Shown: positions 51,431-59,323 of the stretch, piece by piece
Layout of the letters: every line of letters starts with the position of its first letter
Position numbering within the stretch: the first letter of the stretch is position 1
NCBI RefSeq assembly: GCF_001746835.1
Contig: NZ_CP016094.1
Coordinates: 186,001 to 250,000 of the forward strand
Direction of reading: 5' to 3'
Source of the DNA: Lacunisphaera limnophila
Lineage (GTDB): Bacteria; Verrucomicrobiota; Verrucomicrobiia; Opitutales; Opitutaceae
DNA: 64,000 nucleotides
The notes under the pieces: model-generated
What the model was told of the DNA's origin: nothing
The model's database searches: none
Seen by the model: the letters and a program-made list of their open reading frames with translations, nothing else
Made by a program: the position numbers and the translations under genes

Positions 51431-51868
51431 GTGACGCCCTCCGTTTCCACCCCGCTGCCCGCCGTTGCTCCGTCCCCCACCGCCCGGCGCGGCCTGCAGG
51501 TGCTCTACGCCGAGGATCTGCCGGAACTCCGCCAGCTCATGCGCCTGGTGCTCACCCCCGAAGGGCATGACCTCGAGGCCGTCGCCGACGGCAGCCTGGC
51601 CCTCGCCCGCCTGCAGGAACCCTCCGCCCGCTTCGATCTGCTGATCACCGATCATCACATGCCGGTCATGAACGGTCTCGACCTGGTGCGCGCCGTGCGC
51701 CGGCTGCCGTTCGCCGGCCGCATCATCGTCTTCAGCTCGGAACTCGATCCCCAGGTCTACGACGCCTACGTCGACCTCCGCGTCGACCAGGTCCTCGCCA
51801 AGCCCGTCCGTCCCGCCGCCCTCCGCCGCCTGATCGCCGACCTCTTTCCCGCCCCCGCCCCGGCCTAG
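51431..51868 (+). CDS. Single-domain response regulator (receiver only)
   Basis: 145 residues starting at GTG. Receiver fold: VLYAEDLPELRQLMRLVL, phosphoacceptor Asp in LLITDHHMPVMNGLDL, IIVFSSELD and the conserved Lys in VLAKPVRPAAL. No output domain, so it acts through protein contacts or as a phosphate sink. Very similar to the receiver at 54234-54638, suggesting duplication; no histidine kinase is nearby. Confidence 0.9.
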   Translation: MTPSVSTPLPAVAPSPTARRGLQVLYAEDLPELRQLMRLVLTPEGHDLEAVADGSLALARLQEPSARFDLLITDHHMPVMNGLDLVRAVRRLPFAGRIIVFSSELDPQVYDAYVDLRVDQVLAKPVRPAALRRLIADLFPAPAPA

Positions 51869-51992
51869 GCCGTTTGTCCCCTCTGGGGCCTCCTTGCCCC
51901 GCGGCCCCGCGCCCCGCGTGTCCGCGCCTTCACCGGTTTATGACACTTGCCATGCCCGGTCGAAACCGGTCTTTTCGAGGCAAATTATTCCC

Positions 51993-54154
51993 ATGATCGA
52001 CTCCCGTTTCTCCCGTCGCATGTTCACCCTCCTCCCGATGGCCGCCGCCCTCCTCGCGTTGCCGGCTCACTCCGCCGAGACCGGCACGCCGCCCGTCATG
52101 ACCCCCAATCCGCTCCTCGCCCCCAGCGCCCTGCCCTACCAGCTGCCGCCGTTCGCGCTCATCAAGGACGAGCACTTCCTGCCCGCCTTCGAGCTCGGCA
52201 TGGCCGAGGAACTGCGCGAGGTCGACGCCATCGCCACCAATTCCGCCGCCCCCACCTTCGACAACACCATCGTGGCCCTCGAGCGTCGCGGCGAGACCCT
52301 CAACCGCGCCCGCCGCGCGTTCGGCATCCTCACCGGCGGCCTCACCAACCCGGCCCTGCAGAAGATCGAGGCCGAGATGTCCCCCCGCTTCTCCGCCCAC
52401 TCCGACGCGATCTTCCTCAACCACGCCCTCTTCCGCCGCATCCAGGATCTCCACGCCCGCCGCGCCACCCTCGGCCTGGACCCCGAGTCCCTCCGCCTGC
52501 TGGAACGCTACCACACCGACTACGTCCGCGCCGGCGCCCAGCTCTCCGAGGCCGACCAGACCGTGCTCAAGGCCCTCAACGCCGAACTCGCCACCCTCTC
52601 CACCCGCTTCAGCCAGAACGTCCTCAAGGAGATCAACGCCGCCGCCGTCGTGATCGACACCCGCGCGGAGCTCGCCGGCCTCTCCGACGCCGCCATCACC
52701 GCCGCCGCTGCGGCCGCCACCGCCGCCGGCCACGAGGGCAAATTCCTCCTCCGTCTCCAAAACACCACCGGCCAGCCGCCGCTCACCAACCTCACCGACC
52801 GGGTCGTCCGCGAGAAGATCATGGCCGCCTCCCTGTCCCGCGGCAGCCGCGGCGGCGAGTTCGACAACCGCGAGATCGTCTCGCGGCTCGCCAAACTCCG
52901 CGCCGAGCGCGCCGCCCTCCTCGGCTACCCCCACCACGCCGCCTACCAGCTCGAGGAACAGACCGTCGGCAGCGTCGACGTCCTCAACCGCCTCCTTGCC
53001 GAGGCCGCCCCGCTCGCCGTCGCCAACGCCCGCCGCGAGGCCGCCGCCATGGACCAGGTCATCGCCGCCGCCGGCGCCGGCCACCCCGTCGCCGCCTGGG
53101 ACTGGGCCCTCTACGCCGAGAAGGTCCGCCAGGAACGCTACGCCTTCGACGAGAACGAGCTGAAGCCGTACTACGAACTGAAGCGCGTCCTCGAGGACGG
53201 CGTGTTCTACGCCGCCACCCGCCTCTACGGCATCACGTTCAAGGCCCGGCCCGACCTTCAGGGTTACACCGACGACATGCTCGTCTACGAGATCTTCGAC
53301 GCCGACGGCTCGCCCATGGCCCTCTTCACGGGCGACTTCTACGCCCGGCCCAGCAAGCGCGGCGGCGCCTGGATGAACGCCTACGTCCCCCAGAACGGCC
53401 TCACCGGCACCAAGCCCGTCATCGGCAACCACCAGAACATCCCCAAGCCCCCGCCGGCGAGCCCACCCTCCTCACCCACGACGAGGTCAACACCATGTTC
53501 CACGAGTTCGGCCACACCCTGCACGGCCTGTTCTCCGCCGTGAAGTACCCGCGCTTCTCCGGCACCAGCGTGCCGCGCGACTTCGTCGAGTTCCCCTCCC
53601 AGGTGAACGAGATGTGGGCCACCTGGCCCGAGGTCCTGCAGAACTACGCCAAGCACTACCAGACCGGCGAACCCATCCCCGCCACCCTCCTCGCCAAGAT
53701 CGAGGCCGCCAGCAAGTTCAACCAGGGCTTCGCCACCAGCGAGTACCTCGGCGCCGCGCTGATCGACCAGGCCTGGCACCAGCTCAAGCCCGACCAGGTC
53801 CCCGACGCCGCGGGCGTGCTCGCCTTCGAGGCCGCCGCCCTCCAGCGCGCCGGGCTCGACTTCGCCCCGGTGCCGCCCCGCTACCGCAGCACCTACTTCT
53901 CCCACGTCTTCGCCGGCGGCTACTCGGCCGGCTACTACTCCTATTTCTGGAGCGAGGTCCTCGACGCCCAGACCGTCGACTGGATGAAACAGCACGGCGG
54001 ACTCACCCGCGCCAACGGCGACCGCTTCCGCGCCACCCTGCTCTCCCGCGGCGGCAGCCGCGAGGCCCTCGCCCTCTTCCGGGACTTCACCGGCCGCGAG
54101 CCCGATATCCGGCCGCTCTTCGTCCGCCGCGGGCTGGTCCCGGCCACCCCGTGA
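51993..54154 (+). pseudogene. M3-family oligopeptidase with one frameshift
   Basis: Oligopeptidase A/Dcp-type zinc peptidase. The first frame (51993 to about 53450) carries the signal-like N-terminus and central helical domain up to NHQNIPKPP; the catalytic part continues in the next frame as AGEPTLLTHDEVNTMFHEFGH (HEFGH at 53501-53515) and ends at 54154. One missing G near 53450 (CCCCCGCCGGC where CCCCCGGCCGGC would restore the frame) explains the break. A single homopolymer-adjacent loss, plus the assembly errors elsewhere, suggests sequence error; otherwise the gene is complete and probably functional. Confidence 0.85.
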
Positions 54155-54233
54155 AAACCCTGATTCTTACCTTTTTGACAGAACCAGAGGAGACAAAGCG
54201 GATTTTATCTGCTACTTGCATGTCATACCGAGC

Positions 54234-54638
54234 ATGAGTTCGCCCGCTTCCACCACCGGCAACCCGACGCACCCGCGCAAATCGATGCGGGTGCTCTATG
54301 CCGATGACATGCGCGAACTCCGCCAGCTCCTCGAGATCGTGCTCGGTCGCGACGGCCACAAGGTTGACTCCGTGCATGACGGCAAGCTCGCGCTCGAGAT
54401 CCTCAAAAAGGACCTCGGCGCCTACGACGTCGTCATCACCGACCACCACATGCCCAGCATCAGCGGGCTGGAACTGGTCGGCGAACTGCGCGCGATCAAG
54501 TATCCCGGCCGCATCATCGTCTTCAGCTCCGAGCTCAGCACCGAGGTGGACGCCGCCTACCGCCGCCACCGCGTGGATCACATTCTGCCGAAGCCCATCT
54601 TCCCGTCCGACCTCCGCGCGATCTTCGCCACGCTCTGA
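54234..54638 (+). CDS. Single-domain response regulator (receiver only)
   Basis: 134 residues from ATG 54234. Receiver with VLYADDMRELRQLLEIVL, Asp in VVITDHHMPSISGLEL, RIIVFSSELST and ILPKPIFPSDL. Close paralogue of the receiver at 51431, on the other side of the M3 peptidase gene. No output domain or kinase. Confidence 0.9.
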   Translation: MSSPASTTGNPTHPRKSMRVLYADDMRELRQLLEIVLGRDGHKVDSVHDGKLALEILKKDLGAYDVVITDHHMPSISGLELVGELRAIKYPGRIIVFSSELSTEVDAAYRRHRVDHILPKPIFPSDLRAIFATL

Positions 54639-54808
54639 TCGGTGGATGTCCCTGTGGGCGGTGAGCTTGCTCCCGCCACGTACCCTGCCCGCCCGATCCC
54701 GGCCGTTTCCGGGCTGACTGCACCGGCCATCCGGCCGTGCCCCGGGGCACCCGGCAGATTCTTTCTCGTTCTCCGTCCTCCGGCAACTATAGCAGAACCC
54801 ACACCACG

Positions 54809-55246
54809 ATGACGACCACCCTGCGAACCTTCCCGGCCGCTTTCCTCCTCTGCCTCCTCCTCGGCGGCTGCGCGTCGGTCGACACCAAGGTCGAGCGCGC
54901 CGAGGACCTCGCCCGTGTGCAGCGCTTCTTCGTGATCGCCAACGCCAACGACAGCCGCGCGCTCGACCGCCACCTCGTCAACGCCCTGCGCGCCCGCGGC
55001 CTCACCGCCGAATTCGGCCCGCGCACCATGATCCCCGACGACACCCAGGCCGTCATCACCTACCAGGACAGCTGGACCTGGGATTTCGGCGACCGGCTGA
55101 TGTACCTCGAGGTCACCGCCCGCGACGTCCAATCCCGCCAGCCCCTCGGGCTGATGCAATACCGCGCCAAGATCCCCGGCCGCCAGCCCGTCGGCGAGAT
55201 CATCACCGACCTCGTCACGCGCCTCTTCACCCCCGCCAAACGCTAG
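54809..55246 (+). CDS. Putative lipoprotein
   Basis: 145 residues; lipobox LGGC with Cys21. The mature part starts with ASVDTKVERAEDLARVQRFFV and has a short FGDRLMYLEVTARDVQS strand region, similar to small DUF4136-like lipoproteins. No function known. Convergent with the pseudouridine synthase. Confidence 0.7.
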   Translation: MTTTLRTFPAAFLLCLLLGGCASVDTKVERAEDLARVQRFFVIANANDSRALDRHLVNALRARGLTAEFGPRTMIPDDTQAVITYQDSWTWDFGDRLMYLEVTARDVQSRQPLGLMQYRAKIPGRQPVGEIITDLVTRLFTPAKR

Positions 55247-55266
55247 CTCGTCCGCCCGCGCCCGCC

Positions 55267-55833
55267 TCACGCGAACACCGCCGCCCGCTCCGCCGCCGTC
55301 AACTCGCACCAGCACCCCGGCGCCAGCTCGCCCAGCGGAAAATGCCCGATCCGCGCCCGCATCAGCCGCAGCGTGGGATACCCGATCGCCGCCGTCATCC
55401 GCCGCACCTGCCGGTTCTTCCCCTCGCTGAGCTCCAACGCCAGCCAGCAATCCGGCACCGACTTCCGCACGCGGATGGGCGGCGTGCGCGGGGCCACCGC
55501 CGGCGCGGGTTCCAGCCGCCGCACCCCGCAGGGCCGCGTGCGATAACCACCGATCGTCACCCCCGCCGCCAGCCGCCGCAACGCCGCGTCGTCCGGCAGG
55601 CCCTCCACCTGCACCCAGTACTCCCGGCGGTGTCCCGCCTCGGGATCCAGCAGCCGTGAATTCAACCCGGGCTCGTCCGACAGCAGCAGCAGCCCCTCCG
55701 AATCCGCATCCAGCCGTCCGAGCGCATACACCGCCGGCGGCAATCCCAGCTCCGCCAGCGTCCGCCACCGCGACCCCGGCTCCGGCGTGAACTGCGAGAG
55801 CACCCCGTAGGGTTTGTGCAGGGCGATCAGCAT
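55267..55833 (-). CDS. rRNA pseudouridine synthase, RsuA/RluE type
   Basis: 188 residues. IALHKPYGVLSQFT at the N-terminus, catalytic Asp in YALGRLDADSEGLLLLS and GKNRQVRRMTAAIGYP define the RsuA family without an S4 domain, closest to RluE, which isomerises a uridine in 23S rRNA. ATG at 55833 chosen since the family begins there. Confidence 0.9.
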   Translation of the reverse strand: MLIALHKPYGVLSQFTPEPGSRWRTLAELGLPPAVYALGRLDADSEGLLLLSDEPGLNSRLLDPEAGHRREYWVQVEGLPDDAALRRLAAGVTIGGYRTRPCGVRRLEPAPAVAPRTPPIRVRKSVPDCWLALELSEGKNRQVRRMTAAIGYPTLRLMRARIGHFPLGELAPGCWCELTAAERAAVFA

Positions 55834-55855
55834 GGTTGTAGGCGACAGCCTTTCG

Positions 55856-55885
55856 GTGGAGCGCGTCGACCTCAACGCGCTTTTT
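55856..55885. repeat. Intergenic hairpin element
   Basis: AGCGCGT / ACGCGCT stem with an eight-base loop and a T-run on the + strand, although both flanking genes are on the - strand. The GGTGGAGCGC word is shared with the hairpin at 25591-25619, so this seems to be a repeated element rather than a gene terminator. Confidence 0.45.
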
Positions 55886-55949
55886 CGGCCCCGGCCGCCC
55901 CCCGCCTTCAACTTAAACCTGAAACTTCAACGGGCGCCGCGCCCTCCGC

Positions 55950-56600
55950 TCAGCGCGTCAGCCGCGCCCACGTGAAGTTCGGGTTGCGCCCGTTGCGGAT
56001 GCTCAACCGGATCCACATCAGCGCCAGCGGCTCCAGGCTGCGCGCCATGCCGAGGCCGCCCGTGTCCACCGGCTCGAACCCCAGGTCCTTCGCCAGCGTC
56101 TCCACCACTTCCTTCGCCTCGTCGTCATCGCTGCAATAAAACATCACCGGCTTCAGCTCGCCATGCCCCGGGTAGCTCGAGTCGGCAAAATTCTCCCAAC
56201 CATACGTGTTGAATGCCTTCGCCACCCGCGCACCGGTCGCCAGGCGCGCGATCTCCTCCGCCCCCGAGGTCGAGGAACCGAGCGAGAGGCCCAGGCTGCC
56301 CTCCGCGTTGAGCGACAGCGGATTCGTGCAGTCGATGAGGATCTTCCCGCGCAGGTCGCCCATGGCGTTGATCACGGTGGGCACCGCATCCCAGGGCGTG
56401 GCCAGCACGATCACCTCGGCGCTGCGCACCGCGTCGGGCACCACCACCGAGCTCGCGGCGCCGCCGATCTCGGCCAGCGGCGGCTTCGTCTTGCCGTTGG
56501 CCGGGTCGCGCACGCCGAAAATGATCGTGTGCCCCGCCTTCGCCCAGCTCCGACCCAGCGCACCGCCGACGTTGCCCGCCCCGATGATCGCAATTTTCAT
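55950..56600 (-). CDS. F420-type NADP oxidoreductase
   Basis: 216 residues. Rossmann start IAIIGAGNVGGALGRSWAKAGH and the family's VVLATPWDAVPTVINAMGDLRGKILIDCTNP define NADP-dependent, coenzyme-F420-type oxidoreductases of the FNO family; in bacteria these usually work on other substrates. ATG at 56600. Confidence 0.9.
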   Translation of the reverse strand: MKIAIIGAGNVGGALGRSWAKAGHTIIFGVRDPANGKTKPPLAEIGGAASSVVVPDAVRSAEVIVLATPWDAVPTVINAMGDLRGKILIDCTNPLSLNAEGSLGLSLGSSTSGAEEIARLATGARVAKAFNTYGWENFADSSYPGHGELKPVMFYCSDDDEAKEVVETLAKDLGFEPVDTGGLGMARSLEPLALMWIRLSIRNGRNPNFTWARLTR

Positions 56601-56671
56601 GGTGCGCGCAGATTGACGTTTGGCCGGGAATTGGCAACCACGACAGCGGCAACATTTCGTCAAAAACCTTC

Positions 56672-57850
56672 ATGCCCGTCCCCGATCCCATCGCCGCCCT
56701 GCCGAAACGCGCCTCCGAGCTCCGCGACCTGCTCATCAAGTGGTGCAACCAGAACTCCGGCAGCGCCAGCCCCGCGGGCCTCGCGGCCATGCTGAAACTC
56801 CTCCAGGCCGACTTCGGCCGTCTCGGCTCCGCCGAGGCCGTGCCGCTCGCCGACACCACCGCCCAGGCCCTGCGCCTCCGCGTGCGGCCCACCGCCCCGC
56901 TCCAGCTGCTGCTCAGCGGCCACTACGACACGGTCTACGACGCCGACCACCCGTTTCAGGCCTGCACCCTTCTCTCGCCCGAGCGCCTCCGCGGCCCCGG
57001 CACCGCCGACATGAAGGGCGGGCTCGTGGTCATGCTCGCCGCCCTGCTCGCGTTCGAGAAGACCCCCCACGCCGCCAAGCTCGGCTACGAAATCCTCCTC
57101 GGCCCCGACGAGGAAACCGGCTCGCAGGGCACCGCCCCGCTGCTCGAGGAGGCCGCCACCCGCCACCGCTTCGCCCTCGTGTTCGAGCCCGCCCGCGCCA
57201 ACGGCGATCTGGTCAAATCCCGCAAGGGCACCGGCATCTTCACCCTCACCTGCCATGGCCGCGCCGCCCACGCCGGCCGCGCCCCCGAGGCCGGCCGCAA
57301 CGCCATCCTCGCCCTCTGCGACCTCCTCCCCCGCGTCGAGGCGCTCACCGCCGAACTGCCCGGCGTAATGGTTAATGTCGGAGCCATCCGCGGCGGCGGC
57401 GCCGCCAACATCGTGCCCGACTTCGCCGAGGCCGTGATCAACGTCCGCGTCACCGCCGCCGGCGACGACGCCACCTTCCTCCGCCGCCTGCACGCGATTT
57501 GCGCGCCCTGGCACGCCCGCGAGGGCTACCGCATCGAGATCGGCGGCGGCTTCAACCGCGGCCCCAAGGTCGAGACCCCCGCCGAGACCGCCCTCTTCAC
57601 CGAGTGGCGCAAGGGCGCTCGCGAACTCGGCCTCGACTTCGACTGGCAGCACGTGGGCGGCGGCTCCGACGGCAACCTCCTCTCCGCCGCCGGCCTGCCC
57701 AACCTCGACGGCCTCGGCTGCGTCGGCGACCACCTCCACAGCCCCGAGGAATTCTGCCATCTCCCCAGCCTCACCCAACGCGCCCAGGTCGCTGCCCGCT
57801 TCCTCCACCGCGTCGCCGCCGGCGAAATCCCCCTGCCCACCCGGGCCTGA
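56672..57850 (+). CDS. M20-family metallopeptidase
   Basis: 392 residues of the M20 (carboxypeptidase G2-like) family. Metal and catalytic residues: His84 and Asp86 (GHYDT), Asp113 (GPGTADMKGG), Glu147-Glu148 (PDEETGS) and a final His in GDHLHSPEE. Cytoplasmic, removes terminal amino acids or acyl groups. Divergent from the F420-type gene. Confidence 0.93.
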   Translation: MPVPDPIAALPKRASELRDLLIKWCNQNSGSASPAGLAAMLKLLQADFGRLGSAEAVPLADTTAQALRLRVRPTAPLQLLLSGHYDTVYDADHPFQACTLLSPERLRGPGTADMKGGLVVMLAALLAFEKTPHAAKLGYEILLGPDEETGSQGTAPLLEEAATRHRFALVFEPARANGDLVKSRKGTGIFTLTCHGRAAHAGRAPEAGRNAILALCDLLPRVEALTAELPGVMVNVGAIRGGGAANIVPDFAEAVINVRVTAAGDDATFLRRLHAICAPWHAREGYRIEIGGGFNRGPKVETPAETALFTEWRKGARELGLDFDWQHVGGGSDGNLLSAAGLPNLDGLGCVGDHLHSPEEFCHLPSLTQRAQVAARFLHRVAAGEIPLPTRA

Positions 57851-57883
57851 TCGACAGAATGGCGTGGCTCGCCTACCAGCCGG

Positions 57884-57899
57884 AGCCTTGGCCAAGGCT
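57884..57899. repeat. Short palindromic element
   Basis: AGCCTTGGCCAAGGCT, a perfect 16-base palindrome within CCAGCC...GGCTGG, between the M20 gene and the TTC-rich tract; wording typical of interspersed repeats in related genomes (from memory). Confidence 0.45.
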
Positions 57900-57955
57900 G
57901 GTCCCCGTCCGCAGGCGCGCCCCTACAAACCCCGACATTACCGCCGGAGGAACGC

Positions 57956-57988
57956 TCTCCTTCTTCCTTCTTACTTCTTCCTTCTTCC
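57956..57988. repeat. TTC-rich pyrimidine tract
   Basis: Alternating TTCC/TTC units (TCCTTCTTCCTTCTTAC) abutting the stop codon of the cyclic-nucleotide-binding gene. Same wording inside metH at 1935-1957 and at 58581. Confidence 0.7.
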
Positions 57989-58444
57989 TCACGCCCCGCG
58001 CTGGCAGAAATCCTCGTCCAGCCGCCGCAGCCGCCGCGCTAGGTCCCGCGCGATGTTCAGCATCACGATGCCGTACTGGTCCGGCCGCGTCCGGTAGAGC
58101 TGGTAGAAATCCATGGCCTTGAGTGTGAACACTTGCGTCGGCTCCACCGCCACCACACTCGCCGACCGCTCCATGCTCTCCACCAGGCTCATCTCGCCGA
58201 AAAAATCACCCGGCCCGAACTCCGCCAACACGACGGCCGCGCCGCCCGCCGGCTGCTTCGTTACGCGCACGCGCCCCGCCTGGATGAAATACACCCGGTC
58301 CCCCCGCTCGCCCTCGCGCACGATCACCGCCCCCGCCGCATGCGCCTCCGCCCCGGCCAGGGTGCCCAGAAACCGCAAAGCGTCCTCATCGAGGCCCGCC
58401 ATCACGGGCAACCGGTGGATAAAGTTATCGAGCGAGGCGGTCAT
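57989..58444 (-). CDS. Single-domain cyclic nucleotide-binding protein
   Basis: 151 residues from ATG 58444. cNMP-binding barrel with VIVREGERGDRVYFIQAGRV and the phosphate cassette FGPGDFFGEMSLVESMERSASV (Arg present, unlike the paralogue at 29913), then a C-terminal helix. No HTH output. Flanked on both sides by TTC-rich repeats. Confidence 0.87.
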   Translation of the reverse strand: MTASLDNFIHRLPVMAGLDEDALRFLGTLAGAEAHAAGAVIVREGERGDRVYFIQAGRVRVTKQPAGGAAVVLAEFGPGDFFGEMSLVESMERSASVVAVEPTQVFTLKAMDFYQLYRTRPDQYGIVMLNIARDLARRLRRLDEDFCQRGA

Positions 58445-58580
58445 GGGGTCGAACCGTTCCCTGAACCACGCCACCCTGCGCCCCCCTGCCCCCAAACGCA
58501 ATGAACAACCCCGTCCTCCGTTGGCGGTGAGCTCGCTCACACCACCGCTCCTCGCGGATCAGCGCCCCCTTTGCCCCCGA

Positions 58581-58628
58581 TCCTTCTCCCTTCTTACTTC
58601 TTCCTTCTTAATTCTTCCTTCTTCTCCC
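58581..58628. repeat. TTC-rich pyrimidine tract
   Basis: Repeated CTTCTTCC/CTTCTTAC units immediately before the stop of the hemolysin-III gene; a longer relative of the tract at 57956. Confidence 0.7.
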
Positions 58629-58631
58629 CCC

Positions 58632-59270
58632 TCACGGCACCACATAAAAATACACCGCCGCCCAATGGCAGACACTCCCGCCCAGCACAAACAGGTGCCA
58701 GATCGCATGATGATAGGGCAGGCTGCGCCACAGATAAAACACCGCGCCGCCCGTGTAGCAGAGCCCGCCCGCTACCAGCAGCTGCAACCCGCCCGCCGGC
58801 AGCGCCGCCATCAGCGGCTTGATCGCGATCATCACCAGCCAACCCATCGCGATGTAGATCAGCGTCGAGGCCACGCGGAAACGACCGGCAAACCAGAACT
58901 TCAGCGTGACGCCCACCACCGCGAGCCCCCACACCACGCCGAACAGGCTCCAGCCCCACGGGCCGCGGAGCGTGACCAGCACGAACGGCGTGTACGTGCC
59001 CGCGATCAGCAGAAAAATCGCCGCATGGTCGAATTTCCGCAGCAGGAGCTGCTTCTTTTCGTCGGCAAAACTGTGGTACAGGGTGGAGGCCGTGTAGAGC
59101 ATCACGAGCGTGGCGCCGAAGATCGCCGTGCTCACCACGTGCCACGCCGTGCCTTGCTGGCTCGAGGCCACCACCATCAGCACCAGGCCCACCACCCCCA
59201 GCGCCGCCCCCACGCCATGCGTGAGCCGGTTGGCCAATTCCTCGTACCGCGGGGTGGAGACATCAGACAT
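58632..59270 (-). CDS. Hemolysin III family membrane protein (YqfA/PAQR-like)
   Basis: 212 residues, seven hydrophobic segments. PAQR-family residues are visible: EELANRLTHGVGAALG near the N-terminus, LYHSF and KFDHAAIFLLIAGTYTPF in the first half and a C-terminal AIWHLFVLGGSVCHWAA with the metal-binding His pair. Probably an inner-membrane hydrolase; the hemolysin name is historical. Confidence 0.9.
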   Translation of the reverse strand: MSDVSTPRYEELANRLTHGVGAALGVVGLVLMVVASSQQGTAWHVVSTAIFGATLVMLYTASTLYHSFADEKKQLLLRKFDHAAIFLLIAGTYTPFVLVTLRGPWGWSLFGVVWGLAVVGVTLKFWFAGRFRVASTLIYIAMGWLVMIAIKPLMAALPAGGLQLLVAGGLCYTGGAVFYLWRSLPYHHAIWHLFVLGGSVCHWAAVYFYVVP

Positions 59271-59323
59271 GCCTCCACCTTGCGAAATCCACCGCCCCCG
59301 CGCGAGGCGAAAGGCGCGCCCCG

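Noticed and set aside
54175-54210. TTGACA promoter before the second receiver gene
   Set aside because: The -35 word is good but no -10 box lies at proper spacing.
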